Below are positions 16,555 to 26,285 of a stretch of DNA of 64,000 nt, in pieces. The notes beneath the pieces are model-generated. The model worked only from the letters and a program-made list of their open reading frames with translations, searched no databases and was not told where the DNA came from. Source of the stretch: Variovorax paradoxus EPS (GTDB lineage Bacteria > Pseudomonadota > Gammaproteobacteria > Burkholderiales > Burkholderiaceae_C); NCBI RefSeq assembly GCF_000184745.1, contig NC_014931.1, forward strand, positions 1,364,001 to 1,428,000. Reading direction: 5' to 3'. How positions within the stretch are numbered: the first letter of the stretch is position 1; every line of letters starts with the position of its first letter. The position numbers and the translations under genes are program-made.

Positions 16555-17634
16555 TTGGCTGCTCTTGGATCATTGTTTCGTCGTCAAAACGCCCCCTTGC
16601 TTGGGCTGGATGTCAGTTCGTCCAGCGTCAAGCTGGTAGAGCTCGGCCGCGAGGCCAGCGGCAAGCTGGTTCTGGAGCGCTGTGCCATCGAACCCCTGGA
16701 ACGCGGTTGGATCACCGACGGCAACGTCGAGAAGTTCGATGAGGTGGCCGAGGCCGTCCGGCGCGTCGTGCGCAAGAGCGGCACCAAGACGCGCAACGTC
16801 GCGCTCGCGCTGCCGCCTTCTGCGGTGATCACCAAGAAGATCATTCTTCCCGGTGGCATGAGCGAGCAGGAACTCGAGATCCAGGTCGAATCCGAAGCCA
16901 ACCAGTACATTCCCTTCTCGCTGGACGAGGTGAGCCTCGACTTCTGCGTCACGGGCCCCAGCACCTCGTCCGCCGGCGATGTGGAAGTGCTGATCGCCGC
17001 CTCCCGCAAGGAAAAGGTCCAGGACCGCGAAGGCCTGGCCGAAGCGGCGGGGCTGAAGGCCATGATCCTGGACGTCGAGTCCTATGCCTCGCGCCTCGCG
17101 ACCGCGCGCCTGATCGAGCAGCTGCCCGGCAAGGGCGTGGATTCGATCGTGGCGCTGTTCGAAGTCGGCGCCTTCACCACCAGCATGCAGGTGCTGCGTA
17201 ACCAGGAGGTGCTGTATGACCGCGACCAGGCCTTCGGTGGTGCGCAGTTGACCCAGCTGATCGTCCGCCAGTACGGCTTTTCCGCTGAGGAAGCCGAAGC
17301 CAAGAAACGCAGCGGCGATCTGCCCGATGACTACGGCTCGGGCGTGCTCAAGCCCTTCGTGGAAAGCATCGCGCAGGAAATCGCGCGTGCGCTGCAGTTC
17401 TTCTTCACCAGCACGCCGCACAACCGGGTCGACTATGTGTTGCTGGCCGGCGGTTCGTCGTCGCTGCCGGGCCTGACCAGTGCCGTCACCCGCCAGACCT
17501 CTTTTGCCTGCTCGCTCGTCAATCCGTTCGACGGCATGGACTTCGGGCCGAGCATCCGCGAGAAGAAGGTGCGGCGTGAAGCGCCTTCGTACCTGACCTC
17601 TTGCGGCCTTGCCATGCGGAGATTCCTGCAGTGA
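16555..17634 (+). CDS. pilM: type IV pilus inner-membrane platform protein PilM
   Basis: PilM is a cytoplasmic actin-like (FtsA-fold) ATP-binding protein that holds the N-terminal tail of PilN and links the pilus alignment complex to the motor. The 359-residue product starts at a TTG codon (16555) with a GGGGGAGAGGGA purine-rich Shine-Dalgarno. This start puts GLDVSSSSVKLVEL, the first actin-type phosphate loop, near residue 18 as in other PilM proteins. The second loop, VLLAGGSSSLPGL, is near the C-terminus. The GTGA junction couples it to pilN. Confidence 0.95.
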   Translation: MAALGSLFRRQNAPLLGLDVSSSSVKLVELGREASGKLVLERCAIEPLERGWITDGNVEKFDEVAEAVRRVVRKSGTKTRNVALALPPSAVITKKIILPGGMSEQELEIQVESEANQYIPFSLDEVSLDFCVTGPSTSSAGDVEVLIAASRKEKVQDREGLAEAAGLKAMILDVESYASRLATARLIEQLPGKGVDSIVALFEVGAFTTSMQVLRNQEVLYDRDQAFGGAQLTQLIVRQYGFSAEEAEAKKRSGDLPDDYGSGVLKPFVESIAQEIARALQFFFTSTPHNRVDYVLLAGGSSSLPGLTSAVTRQTSFACSLVNPFDGMDFGPSIREKKVRREAPSYLTSCGLAMRRFLQ

Positions 17635-18251
17635 TCCTCATCAATCTGCTTCCGCACCGCGAAGCCGCACGCAAGCGGCGTCGCGAAGCTTTCTATGGAA
17701 CCCTCGGCGGCGCTGCGCTGCTGGGCGGCTTGATCGCAGGCCTCGGTTACCTCTGGTTCGAAGCGCAAATTTCGACCCAGCAATCGAAGAACAGCTTCCT
17801 GCAGGCCGAGATCAAGAAGCTCGAGGTCGAGATCAAGGAAATCTCGACGCTGCAGGAAGAAATTGCGGCTCTGCGCGCGCGTCAACAGGCGGTCGAAGAC
17901 CTGCAGGGCGACCGCAACCTGCCCGTGCACCTGCTCAATGAACTGGTCCGGCAACTGCCCGACGGCGTCTACCTCACCACCATGAAGCAGGACAACCAGA
18001 CCGTCACGCTGCAAGGCATGGCGCAGTCGAACGAGCGCGTGTCCGAGCTGCTTCGCAACCTGGGCAACAACAGCCCGTGGCTGGTGAAGCCGGAGCTGGT
18101 CGAAATCACTTCGACGACGGTCAATCTGAGCCAGCGCGACCAGCGCCGCGTCGCGAATTTCACGATGAAGATCGGCCTGAAGCGGCCGACCGATGCGCAG
18201 AAGGCCGCAGCCGACAAGGCATTGGCTGCAGCGGCACAGGCCAAGGGGTAA
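17631..18251 (+). CDS. pilN: type IV pilus assembly protein PilN
   Basis: PilN is a bitopic inner-membrane protein whose cytoplasmic N-terminus binds PilM and whose periplasmic coiled coil and ferredoxin-like domain pair with PilO. The GTG start at 17631 gives VILINLLPHREAARKRRR: the INLLP motif is the conserved PilM-binding peptide. One membrane helix (about residues 25-45) and a coiled coil (about 48-88) follow. Its 206 residues are normal for the family. It is separated from pilO by 6 bp. Confidence 0.94.
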   Translation: MILINLLPHREAARKRRREAFYGTLGGAALLGGLIAGLGYLWFEAQISTQQSKNSFLQAEIKKLEVEIKEISTLQEEIAALRARQQAVEDLQGDRNLPVHLLNELVRQLPDGVYLTTMKQDNQTVTLQGMAQSNERVSELLRNLGNNSPWLVKPELVEITSTTVNLSQRDQRRVANFTMKIGLKRPTDAQKAAADKALAAAAQAKG

Positions 18252-18257
18252 TCGATC

Positions 18258-18935
18258 ATGGCAAGCAATCGCCCCTCCCAAAAAGTAGACATGGCCGCTG
18301 TACTGCGCAGCGCCGGCGACCAGTTCCGCGGACTCAATCCGAACGACCCGTCGATGTGGCCGGCAGTGCCGCGCTATGCCCTGTGCCTGGCCGTGACCGC
18401 GCTCGTGCTCGTGGCGCTGTGGTTCGTCTGGCTCACCAACTCCAATGACCAGCTCGAGAGCGAGCGCGCCCAGGAAGTGACGCTCAAGGCCGACTACCAG
18501 AAGAAGGTCGCGCAGGCAGCCAATCTCGATCTGCTGAAGAAGCAGCGCGAGCAGGTGCAGCAATATGTGACCCTGCTTGAGAAGCAGTTGCCCAGCAAGG
18601 CCGAAATGGACGCGCTGCTCTCGGACATCAACCAGGCAGGGCTCGGCCGAAGCCTGCAGTTCGAGCTGTTCCGCCCCGGTTCGATATCGGTCAAGGACTA
18701 TTACGCCGAGCTTCCGATTGCCGTTCGCGTGACGGGGCGCTACCACGACATGGGTGCTTTCGCCGCCGACGTTGCCAGCCTCTCGCGCATCGTGACGCTC
18801 AACAACGTGACGATCACGCCGCAAAAGGACAAGGACGTGCTGACGATGGACGCCACCGCGCGCACCTTCCGCTATCTCGATGAAGACGAGCGGGCCGCCC
18901 AGAAACGCGCCACGGCGCCGAAGGCGAAGAAATGA
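18258..18935 (+). CDS. pilO: type IV pilus assembly protein PilO
   Basis: PilO is the periplasmic partner of PilN in the pilus alignment complex. The 225-residue protein has a cytoplasmic N-terminus with a LNPNDPSMWP segment, one membrane helix (about residues 39-56), a coiled coil with the KKQREQVQQYVTLLEKQLP heptads, and a C-terminal ferredoxin-like domain with the family motif GRYHDMGAFAADVASLSRI. The lysine-rich tail overlaps the pilP start by 4 bp. Confidence 0.94.
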   Translation: MASNRPSQKVDMAAVLRSAGDQFRGLNPNDPSMWPAVPRYALCLAVTALVLVALWFVWLTNSNDQLESERAQEVTLKADYQKKVAQAANLDLLKKQREQVQQYVTLLEKQLPSKAEMDALLSDINQAGLGRSLQFELFRPGSISVKDYYAELPIAVRVTGRYHDMGAFAADVASLSRIVTLNNVTITPQKDKDVLTMDATARTFRYLDEDERAAQKRATAPKAKK

Positions 18936-19471
18936 GAGTGGCAAGCAAAGTCCTGTGGCTGATGCTGGCCACGGCGGGCCTGAGCGCCTGCGATTCAGGC
19001 CAGGAAGACCTCCAGCGCTGGATGGTCGAGCAGCGCGCCCAGGTGAAGCCTTCGGTGCCGCCGATTGCCGAGCCAAAGAAATTCACGCCCCAGGCGTATA
19101 CCGAAGGCTCGTCTTTCGAGCCGTTCAACATCCTGAAGCTGACGCAGGCGCTGCGCCGCGAATCGAACCAGCCGAGCACCTCGGAGCTGATCGCGCCCGA
19201 GCTGGCACGCCGCAAGGAATCGCTGGAAGCCTTCCCGCTCGACTCGATGGCCATGGTCGGCAGCATGAACCGCAACGGCCAGCCGGTGGCGCTGGTCCGA
19301 GTCGACAAGCTGCTCTACAAGGTGCGCGTCGGCGAATACCTGGGGCTCAACTACGGGCGCATTACCCGTATCAACGAAACCGAAGTCGCCTTGCGTGAAA
19401 TCGTGCAAGACGCCGCCGGTGAATGGATCGAACGCGTGGCGACATTGCAGCTGCAAGAGAGTGCGAAATGA
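18932..19471 (+). CDS. pilP: type IV pilus lipoprotein PilP
   Basis: PilP is an inner-membrane lipoprotein that joins the PilNO complex to the PilQ secretin. The 179-residue precursor has a lipobox LSAC with Cys20 as the acylation site, then a disordered proline-rich linker (KPSVPPIAEPKKF). The beta-sandwich domain has the conserved SMAMVGSMNRNGQPVALVR and VGEYLGLNYGRI segments. It overlaps pilQ by 4 bp. Confidence 0.94.
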   Translation: MRVASKVLWLMLATAGLSACDSGQEDLQRWMVEQRAQVKPSVPPIAEPKKFTPQAYTEGSSFEPFNILKLTQALRRESNQPSTSELIAPELARRKESLEAFPLDSMAMVGSMNRNGQPVALVRVDKLLYKVRVGEYLGLNYGRITRINETEVALREIVQDAAGEWIERVATLQLQESAK

Positions 19472-21609
19472 ACCAAAAAAAATCAACGATGGCACAGTGG
19501 CTGCGCGCCGCCGGGCTGGGTCTGCTGGCCTTCGGTGCAGTTGCCGTCGCCCATGCGCAAAACGCGATCGAGGCTGTGACCAGCTCGACGCAATCCGGCG
19601 CCGAGGTGATCCGGATCGATCTCGCCAAGCCGCTCACGGCGGTGCCGGCCGGATTCGCCGTCCAGACGCCGGCGCGGATCGCGCTCGACTTCCCGGGCGT
19701 GACGAATGCGATTGGCCGCTCTGCCATCGAGGTGAACCAGGGCAACCTGCGTTCGGTCAATGTGGTGCAGGCCGGAGAGCGCAGCCGGGTGGTGCTGAAC
19801 CTGAAGCAGGCCACTGCGTACAAGACCGAGATCCAGGGCAAGTCGCTGCTGGTCGTTCTTGAGCCTGTGGCCGGTGCCGCCTTGGCTACATCCACCGCTA
19901 CCGTCTTCGCGGAGAACCGCAACCGCGACACGCTCCCCCTGCGTGATGTCGATTTCCGTCTCGGTGCCGACAGCACGGGCCGCGTGATCGTCGACCTGCC
20001 GAACAACCAGGTGGGCGTCGACGTCAAGCAGCAGGGCAAGAACCTCGTCGTGGAGTTCACCAAATCGACGCTGCCCGAGGGCCTGCGCCGCCGCCTCGAT
20101 GTGGGTGATTTCGGAACGCCGGTTCAGCTGATCACGTCGCAGCAGTCGGGCGACCGCGTGCGCATGACGATCGAAGCCAAGGGCGACTGGGAGCACAGCG
20201 CCTACCAGAGCGAAAACCAGTTCGTGGTGGAAGTCCGCGCTCGCAAGGTCGATCCGACCAAGCTGACGCAAGGTGTGGGCTACAACGGCGAGAAGCTCTC
20301 GCTGAACTTCCAGAACATCGAGATTCGCTCGCTGCTGCAGGTGATCGCCGACTTCACGAACTTCAACATCGTGACCTCGGATTCAGTGACTGGCGCGCTG
20401 ACGCTGCGCCTGAAAGATGTGCCGTGGGATCAAGCCCTGGACATCATCATGCAGGCGAAGAACCTGGGCATGCGCAAGAACGGCAGCGTGCTGTGGATTG
20501 CGCCGAAGGATGAAATCAACGCCAAGGAAAAGCTCGAATTCGAGGCCAAGGCCGCAATCGAGAATCTGGAGCCGCTGCGCACGCAATCGTTTCAGTTGAA
20601 CTACACGAAGGCCATTGCCATTGCGCAAGGGTTGACCGGGACTGGTGCCGGTGGTGGCGGCGGAGGCGGTGGCACAACAACCCGCATCCTTAGCCCGCGC
20701 GGCAGCGTGATTGCCGAGTCGCGTACCAATCAACTGTTCGTTTCCGACATTCCCTCGCGGCTTGCACAGGTGACCGAGTTGATTCAGAAGCTGGACATCC
20801 CGGTGCGCCAGGTGCTGATCGAAGCGCGCATCGTCGAAGCGTCCGACACCTTCGGCAAGTCGCTCGGCGTGCGGCTGGGCGGCGGTATCTCCCGCGAACG
20901 CGTCGCGTCGGCCAACGGCAATCCGGCATACGGCACCTTGGGCGTTATGCCTGCCACCACCAACGGCGGCGGCGTCGGCGGCGCAGCAGCCACTTGGACC
21001 AACTCCAACTTCATCAACCTGCCCGCAGGCGATGCCGGCGGTACCGGAAATACGCCCGGTGCCTTCGCAATCTCGCTTTTCAACTCGAGCTTGTCGCGCA
21101 TGCTGAACCTCGAAATCTCGGCGCTCGAAGCCGACGGCAAGGGCAAGCTGGTGTCCAGCCCCCGCGTGATCACGGCCGACCAGACCAAGGCGCTGATCGA
21201 GCAGGGCGAAGAAATTCCTTACCAGCAAGCGACGTCCAGCGGTGCGACTTCCATCTCCTTCCGCAAGGCGGTGCTGAAGCTCGAAGTCACGCCGCAGATC
21301 ACGCCCGAAGGCAACATCATCCTGACCCTGGACGTGAGCAAGGACGCTCGTGGCGTGAACACTTCGGCGGGTCCGGCCATCAACACCAAGCACGTGCAGA
21401 CCGAAGTGCTGGTCGAGAACGGCGGCACGGTTGTCATCGGTGGTATCTTCGAACTTACCGAAACCAATGACGAGTCGCGCGTGCCGGTGCTGGGTGAAAT
21501 CCCCTACATGGGGGCATTGTTCCGCAAGCGCGAACGCGTTGCCAACAAGACCGAAATGCTCGTCTTTATCACTCCAAAGATGATTACCGACCGCAACGCC
21601 GCGCGCTGA
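19468..21609 (+). CDS. pilQ: type IV pilus secretin PilQ
   Basis: PilQ forms the outer-membrane pore through which pili extend. The 713-residue precursor has a signal peptide (cleavage after AHA, near residue 30), two AMIN peptidoglycan-binding domains (about residues 33-260), an N0/STN domain (LSLNFQNIEIRSLLQVIADF), an N1 domain, and the secretin core ending in VPVLGEIPYMGALFRK. A glycine-rich stretch (eight or so Gly codons near 20645-20672) sits in the N1 region loop. A run of eight A residues at 19475-19482 lies just after the start codon, and a second in-frame ATG follows at 19489. Confidence 0.96.
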   Translation: MNQKKSTMAQWLRAAGLGLLAFGAVAVAHAQNAIEAVTSSTQSGAEVIRIDLAKPLTAVPAGFAVQTPARIALDFPGVTNAIGRSAIEVNQGNLRSVNVVQAGERSRVVLNLKQATAYKTEIQGKSLLVVLEPVAGAALATSTATVFAENRNRDTLPLRDVDFRLGADSTGRVIVDLPNNQVGVDVKQQGKNLVVEFTKSTLPEGLRRRLDVGDFGTPVQLITSQQSGDRVRMTIEAKGDWEHSAYQSENQFVVEVRARKVDPTKLTQGVGYNGEKLSLNFQNIEIRSLLQVIADFTNFNIVTSDSVTGALTLRLKDVPWDQALDIIMQAKNLGMRKNGSVLWIAPKDEINAKEKLEFEAKAAIENLEPLRTQSFQLNYTKAIAIAQGLTGTGAGGGGGGGGTTTRILSPRGSVIAESRTNQLFVSDIPSRLAQVTELIQKLDIPVRQVLIEARIVEASDTFGKSLGVRLGGGISRERVASANGNPAYGTLGVMPATTNGGGVGGAAATWTNSNFINLPAGDAGGTGNTPGAFAISLFNSSLSRMLNLEISALEADGKGKLVSSPRVITADQTKALIEQGEEIPYQQATSSGATSISFRKAVLKLEVTPQITPEGNIILTLDVSKDARGVNTSAGPAINTKHVQTEVLVENGGTVVIGGIFELTETNDESRVPVLGEIPYMGALFRKRERVANKTEMLVFITPKMITDRNAAR

Positions 21610-21632
21610 CGCGCGGGCGTAGCAGCTACCGC

Positions 21633-22181
21633 GTGGCGGTCGCACTCGTCGGCTTGCCCGGCGCCGGAAAATCCGCAGTGGGCCGGCGCCTGGGCGCGCG
21701 GCTGAACACTCCATTCATCGACACCGATCATGTGATCGAACAGCGCATCGGCTGCTCGATCCGTGATTACTTCGACCGCGAAGGCGAAGTCGCCTTCCGG
21801 GATCTCGAACAGATCGTCATCGCGGATCTCGCCGCGAATGCCGAAGGCGTGCTGGCCACCGGTGGCGGAGCCGTCCTGCGGGAAGCCAACCGCAGCCAGC
21901 TGCGCGATCACTTCCACGTGATCTACCTGCGCTCCTCCCCCGAAGACCTGTTCCGGCGCCTGCGCCACGACGTCAAGCGGCCGCTCTTGCAGGTGGCCGA
22001 TCCGCTCGGGCGGCTTCGCGAGCTGCACGACGCGCGCGATCCGCTCTATCGCCAGACGGCACACGATGTGGTCGACACCGGCCGTCCCTCGATCGCCATG
22101 CTGGTCAACATCATCGTGATGCAGCTCGAACTGGCCGGCATCGTCGCGCCGGGCGCCCATCCGGAAGAGCCCGCCGCCTGA
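21633..22181 (+). CDS. aroK: shikimate kinase
   Basis: AroK phosphorylates shikimate at the 3-hydroxyl in aromatic amino acid synthesis. The 182-residue P-loop kinase has Walker A GLPGAGKSAVG at residues 7-17, the shikimate-binding Asp in DTDHVIE, GEVAFRDLE, and GGGAV. It starts at a GTG, and the usual family N-terminus is kept with no extension. The pilQ-aroK-aroB order is conserved in many proteobacteria. The 23-bp gap after pilQ shows no terminator, so readthrough from the pilus operon is likely. Confidence 0.94.
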   Translation: MAVALVGLPGAGKSAVGRRLGARLNTPFIDTDHVIEQRIGCSIRDYFDREGEVAFRDLEQIVIADLAANAEGVLATGGGAVLREANRSQLRDHFHVIYLRSSPEDLFRRLRHDVKRPLLQVADPLGRLRELHDARDPLYRQTAHDVVDTGRPSIAMLVNIIVMQLELAGIVAPGAHPEEPAA

Positions 22182-22210
22182 GAGGCTGAGCCCGCCCCGG
22201 CCGCAGCGCC

Positions 22211-22223
22211 TAAACTCGCTGCC
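22211..22223 (+). promoter_or_regulatory. -10-like box next to the aroB start
   Basis: TAAACT (22211-22216) lies seven bases before the aroB ATG at 22224. If it is a promoter, transcription would start at the start codon and the message would be leaderless. No clear -35 is seen and there is no Shine-Dalgarno. Confidence 0.3.
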
Positions 22224-23333
22224 ATGCCATTGCCCGCACCTTCCGCACCGCCAGAACGCGTCGACATCCAGCTCGGCGAGCGCAGCTACCCCATCCTGAT
22301 CGGCGCCGGCCTGCTGGACGATCCGGCGAGTTTCGCGGCCACGCCCGCGGCGGCCAGCGCGCTGATCGTCAGCAACACCACGGTCGCTCCGCTCTACGCC
22401 AAGGCCCTTCGGACCGCATTGGCGAACCGCTTTCGCACCGTGCACCTGCTCGAGCTTCCCGACGGCGAGGTGTACAAGAACCTGGAGACCCTGAACCTGA
22501 TCTTCGACGCGCTCCTGGGCCACGGCAGCGACCGCAAGACCGTGCTGTTTGCCCTGGGCGGTGGCGTGGTGGGCGACATGACCGGCTTTGCCGCCGCCAG
22601 CTACATGCGCGGCGTGCCCTTCGTCCAGGTGCCGACCACGCTGCTGGCGCAGGTCGATTCGTCGGTTGGTGGCAAGACCGCCATCAACCATCCGCTGGGC
22701 AAGAACATGATCGGCGCGTTCTACCAGCCGCAACTCGTGGTCTGCGACCTGGGCACGCTGCAGACGCTGCCACCGCGCGAACTCAGTGCAGGTCTGGCCG
22801 AGGTGATCAAGTACGGCCCGATCCACGACATGGCCTTCTTTGACTGGATCGAGACGAATATCGATGCGCTGGTCGCGCGCGATCCGGCCGCGCTGGCTTA
22901 CGCCGTCAAGCGCAGTTGCGAGATCAAGGCGCTGGTGGTCGGCCAGGACGAGCGCGAGATGGGCCTGCGGGCCATCCTGAATTTCGGCCACACCTTCGGC
23001 CATGCGATCGAATCGGGGCTTGGGTATGGCGAGTGGCTGCACGGTGAGGCGGTCGGTTGCGGCATGGTCATGGCGGCGCACCTGTCGCAGCGGCTCGGTG
23101 GCGTGGACACAGCCTTCGTTGAACGGCTGACGCGCCTCATCGAACGCGCGGGCCTGCCCATCGTTGGCCCAGCGCTGGGTGCCGACCGCTACCTCGAACT
23201 GATGCGCGTCGACAAGAAATCCGAAGCCGGCGAAATCCGCTTCGTGGTGATCGACAAGCCCGGCTCCGCCGCGGTCAGCAGCGCGCCCGACGCACTGGTG
23301 CGTGAAGTGCTCGCGCAGTGCTGCTTGGGATGA
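22224..23333 (+). CDS. aroB: 3-dehydroquinate synthase
   Basis: AroB cyclises DAHP to 3-dehydroquinate, using NAD and a divalent metal. The 369-residue product has the family length. Motifs in order are [12 protein letters not shown], the NAD-binding [40 protein letters not shown], and the metal ligand region [10 protein letters not shown] followed by HGEAVGCGM. It follows aroK by 42 bp and shares 4 bp with dgt. The C-terminal residues encode the ATGA junction. Confidence 0.96.
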   Translation: MPLPAPSAPPERVDIQLGERSYPILIGAGLLDDPASFAATPAAASALIVSNTTVAPLYAKALRTALANRFRTVHLLELPDGEVYKNLETLNLIFDALLGHGSDRKTVLFALGGGVVGDMTGFAAASYMRGVPFVQVPTTLLAQVDSSVGGKTAINHPLGKNMIGAFYQPQLVVCDLGTLQTLPPRELSAGLAEVIKYGPIHDMAFFDWIETNIDALVARDPAALAYAVKRSCEIKALVVGQDEREMGLRAILNFGHTFGHAIESGLGYGEWLHGEAVGCGMVMAAHLSQRLGGVDTAFVERLTRLIERAGLPIVGPALGADRYLELMRVDKKSEAGEIRFVVIDKPGSAAVSSAPDALVREVLAQCCLG

Positions 23334-24460
23334 GCCTCGCGGCGTTCGCCTGCCATCCCGCGCAATCGCGCGGCCGCCGTCATGCCGAGCCGCCCGCGCC
23401 CACGCGCGATGCCTTCCAGCGCGACCGCGACCGCATCGTGCATTCCACGGCGTTCCGCCGGCTGGTCTACAAGACCCAGGTTTTCCTGAACCACGAAGGC
23501 GACCTGTTCCGCACGCGGCTCACGCATTCGCTCGAGGTCGCGCAACTGGGGCGATCGATCGCCCGTGCCCTGCGCCTGAACGAAGACCTGGTCGAGGCGA
23601 TTGCCCTTGCCCACGATCTGGGCCACACGCCCTTCGGCCACGCGGGCCAGGATGCGCTGAACGAATGCATGTCCAACCATGGCGGCTTCGAGCACAACCT
23701 GCAGAGCCTGCGTGTGGTGGACGCGTTGGAGCACCGCTATCCGCAATACGACGGCCTGAATCTCAGCTTCGAGACCCGCGAAGGCATCCTCAAGCACTGC
23801 TCGCGCGCGAACGCCGAGCGCCTGGAATTGGCCGAACCGAACGGTGTGGCACGCCGCTTCCTCGACCGCACGCAGCCCGGCCTCGAGGCGCAGCTGTGCA
23901 ACCTCGCCGACGCCATCGCCTACAACGCCCACGACATCGACGACGGCGTGCGTTCGGGCCTCATCAGCGTCGAGCAGTTGGCGGAGGTCGAGCTCTTCGA
24001 GCGCTACCGCCGCGAGGCGCTGTCCGAGTACCCCGACCTGCAGGGCCGCCGCGTGCTCTACGAGACCATCCGGCGCATGCTGAGCGCGCAGGTCTACGAC
24101 GTGATCGATGCCACGCGCGCAGCGCTGCAAACGCTGGCGCCCACCGATGCGGATGGGGTGCGCCATGCGCCGCCCATCGTCGCCTTCAGCGAAGCCATGC
24201 GGTCCCAGTCGGACGAACTCAAGCGTTTCCTGTTCCGCAACCTCTACCGCCACCCGCAGGTGACGCAGACGACCGACCAAGCCCAGCAGGTCGTGCGCGA
24301 GCTGTTCGATGCCTACCTCGAGCGCGACGCCGAGATGCCCGATTCCTATGCCGGCCGCCGCGATCGCCATCGGGCCGTCGCCGACTACATCGCCGGCATG
24401 ACCGATCGCTTCGCGATGCGCGAGCACGAGCGGCTGACCGGCCGGCGGGGCATCGCATGA
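23330..24460 (+). CDS. deoxyguanosinetriphosphate triphosphohydrolase-like protein (HD superfamily)
   Basis: This 376-residue HD-domain protein should hydrolyse dNTPs to deoxynucleosides and tripolyphosphate. The metal-binding H...HD...D residues are visible: His66 in RLTHSLEV, His95-Asp96 in ALAHDLGH, and the later Asp in [16 protein letters not shown]. The N-terminal [13 protein letters not shown] is typical. I chose the ATG at 23330 overlapping the aroB stop rather than a GTG 12 bases upstream. It is the shorter dGTPase-like type, so substrate preference is uncertain; members can protect against phage by lowering dNTP pools, but nothing here requires that. Confidence 0.9.
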   Translation: MSLAAFACHPAQSRGRRHAEPPAPTRDAFQRDRDRIVHSTAFRRLVYKTQVFLNHEGDLFRTRLTHSLEVAQLGRSIARALRLNEDLVEAIALAHDLGHTPFGHAGQDALNECMSNHGGFEHNLQSLRVVDALEHRYPQYDGLNLSFETREGILKHCSRANAERLELAEPNGVARRFLDRTQPGLEAQLCNLADAIAYNAHDIDDGVRSGLISVEQLAEVELFERYRREALSEYPDLQGRRVLYETIRRMLSAQVYDVIDATRAALQTLAPTDADGVRHAPPIVAFSEAMRSQSDELKRFLFRNLYRHPQVTQTTDQAQQVVRELFDAYLERDAEMPDSYAGRRDRHRAVADYIAGMTDRFAMREHERLTGRRGIA

Positions 24461-25713
24461 GTACAAGTCCCGCGCCGCGCGTCCCGCTCGCGGCTTATGC
24501 CGTCATGCTCGGCGGCGTCAGTGCCGCCTTGCATCTGGGCAAGCTGCCACCCGCCGTGCCGGCGCTGCAGGCGTCGCTCGGAATCGGATTGGTCGAGGCG
24601 GGGTTCCTGCTGTCGTTGGTGCAAGTGGCGAGCATGACGCTGGGCCTCGCGGCCGGACTCGCAGCCGACAGCATCGGCCTGCGCCGCAGCCTGCTGGCGG
24701 GGCTTGTGGTGCTGACGGTGGCCAGCGTGCTCGGCGGCGCGGTCGGTGCAGGTCTTGTCGGCGGCGCGCATGCGGTGCAGTGGCTGCTGGTCCTGCGCGC
24801 GGTCGAAGGCATCGGTTTCCTGTTGGCGGTGATGCCGGGACCCGGCTTGATCCGCGCCCTGACGCCGACGGGCGCCGACAAGGCCGCGCTGGGTCTCTGG
24901 GGCGCCTACATGCCGCTCGGCGTGGCCCTGGCGCTGCTGCTCGGGCCTGCGCTGATTGGCTGGGGCGGCTGGGCCGACTGGTGGTGGGCGTTGGCTATCG
25001 TTTCCGCCGCCGCCGCGCTCTGGGTGTGGTTCACCGTGCCAGCGGACCGGCTGCGGCCGGCCGCGCCGGGCGGTGCGAGCGGAGGATGGGCATCGCGCCT
25101 GCGCGCCACGGTCGGCGCCCGCGCACCCTGGCTCACCGCGCTGACTTTCGCCGTCTATTCGGCGCAGTGGATGGCTGTGATTGGCTTCCTGCCCGCCATC
25201 TACGCCGGCGCGGGCGTGCCAGCCGGCTGGAACGCGGTGCTCACCGCGATCGCGGCCGCAATGAACATCGTCGGCAACGTCGCGGGCGGCCGCTGGCTGC
25301 AGCGCGGCGTGGCGCCCGAGCGCTTGCTGCAATGGGGCTTCCTGGCCATGGCACTGGGCGGTGTGGCCGCGTTTGCCCAAGTGGGGCAGGGCGCAGACGC
25401 GCTGGGCTTGCCGCCTGCGCTTCGCTACGCCGCGGTTTGTGCCTTCTCACTCGGCGGCGGCATGGTGCCGGCCACGCTGTTCCTGCTCGGCGTCCGGCTG
25501 GCGCCCAGTCCCACCACGGTTTCCACGACGGTGGGGCTGATGCAGCAGGCATCGTCACTCGGGCAGTTTCTTGCGCCGCCGGCAGTGGCTTGGGTGGCGC
25601 ACCGCGTCGGCGGCTGGCACTGGACCTGGGCGGCGACGCTGGCCTGCTCGCTGGCTGGCATGGCGATCGCCCGGCGCCTGGGGCGAATTCGCCCTCCAGC
25701 GGAGGTGGCATGA
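24457..25713 (+). CDS. MFS transporter (CynX/NimT-like drug or anion permease)
   Basis: This 418-residue integral membrane protein has about twelve hydrophobic segments. The N-terminal half includes the cytoplasmic loop pattern GLAADSIGLRRSLLAGL, close to the MFS motif A. Gly/Ala-rich helices and a PGPGLIRAL loop follow. No substrate-specific motif is seen. The ATG overlaps the dgt stop and its own stop overlaps the next gene, so it belongs to the aroK-aroB-dgt chain of coupled genes. Substrate unknown. Confidence 0.82.
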   Translation: MSTSPAPRVPLAAYAVMLGGVSAALHLGKLPPAVPALQASLGIGLVEAGFLLSLVQVASMTLGLAAGLAADSIGLRRSLLAGLVVLTVASVLGGAVGAGLVGGAHAVQWLLVLRAVEGIGFLLAVMPGPGLIRALTPTGADKAALGLWGAYMPLGVALALLLGPALIGWGGWADWWWALAIVSAAAALWVWFTVPADRLRPAAPGGASGGWASRLRATVGARAPWLTALTFAVYSAQWMAVIGFLPAIYAGAGVPAGWNAVLTAIAAAMNIVGNVAGGRWLQRGVAPERLLQWGFLAMALGGVAAFAQVGQGADALGLPPALRYAAVCAFSLGGGMVPATLFLLGVRLAPSPTTVSTTVGLMQQASSLGQFLAPPAVAWVAHRVGGWHWTWAATLACSLAGMAIARRLGRIRPPAEVA

Positions 25714-26285
25714 CAGGCCCGGTGACAATCGACGCCATTCAGGCCGAAGCCGACACGCGGCGCTGGCTCGAGCGAGCGGTGATCGGCCTCAACCTGTGCC
25801 CGTTCGCCAAGGCGGTGCATGTGAAGGCGCAGATCCACTACGCCGTGCACCTGCCCGCCGACCAATCCGGTCTGATGGATGCGCTTCTTGCCGAAGCCAA
25901 CGAACTCGCAGCCCTCGACGCCGCCGTGCGCGACACCACCCTTTTGATTGCACCCAATACCTTGGCGGACTTTCTGGACTTCAACGATTTTCTCGGCCGC
26001 GCCGAACGCAAGCTCTCCCGGGCGGGCTTCGATGGCGTGTTCCAGCTCGCGAGCTTTCACCCGCAGTTCCAGTTCGCGGGCACCGAGCCGGACGACATCG
26101 AGAACGCGACCAACCGCGCGCCGTACCCGACGCTGCACCTGCTGCGCGAGGACAGCGTGAGCCGCGCGGTCGAGGCGTTTCCGGAAGCCGAAGCCATCTT
26201 CGAACGCAACATCGAGACGCTCGAAGCGCTGGGCCCCGACGGCTGGGCGGCGCTCGATGTGGGACCAGGGAGTGCCCGACCATGA
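25710..26285 (+). CDS. DUF1415 family protein
   Basis: This 191-residue cytoplasmic protein is recognised by the family hallmark GLNLCPFAKAV near residue 27, with conserved downstream elements TLLIAPN, DFNDFL, GVFQLASFHPQFQF and NRAPYPTLHLLRE. The function of DUF1415 is not established. The CPFA motif suggests a redox or metal role, but this is inference. A GGAGG Shine-Dalgarno lies inside the end of the MFS gene. It is translationally coupled on both sides (MFS upstream, methyltransferase downstream). Confidence 0.88.
   Translation: MTGPVTIDAIQAEADTRRWLERAVIGLNLCPFAKAVHVKAQIHYAVHLPADQSGLMDALLAEANELAALDAAVRDTTLLIAPNTLADFLDFNDFLGRAERKLSRAGFDGVFQLASFHPQFQFAGTEPDDIENATNRAPYPTLHLLREDSVSRAVEAFPEAEAIFERNIETLEALGPDGWAALDVGPGSARP

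Noticed and set aside
23302..25713. An 803-codon frame suggesting a dgt-MFS fusion
   Set aside because: Its first half is out of frame with dgt; the MFS protein starts at 24457 with the usual ATGA overlap.
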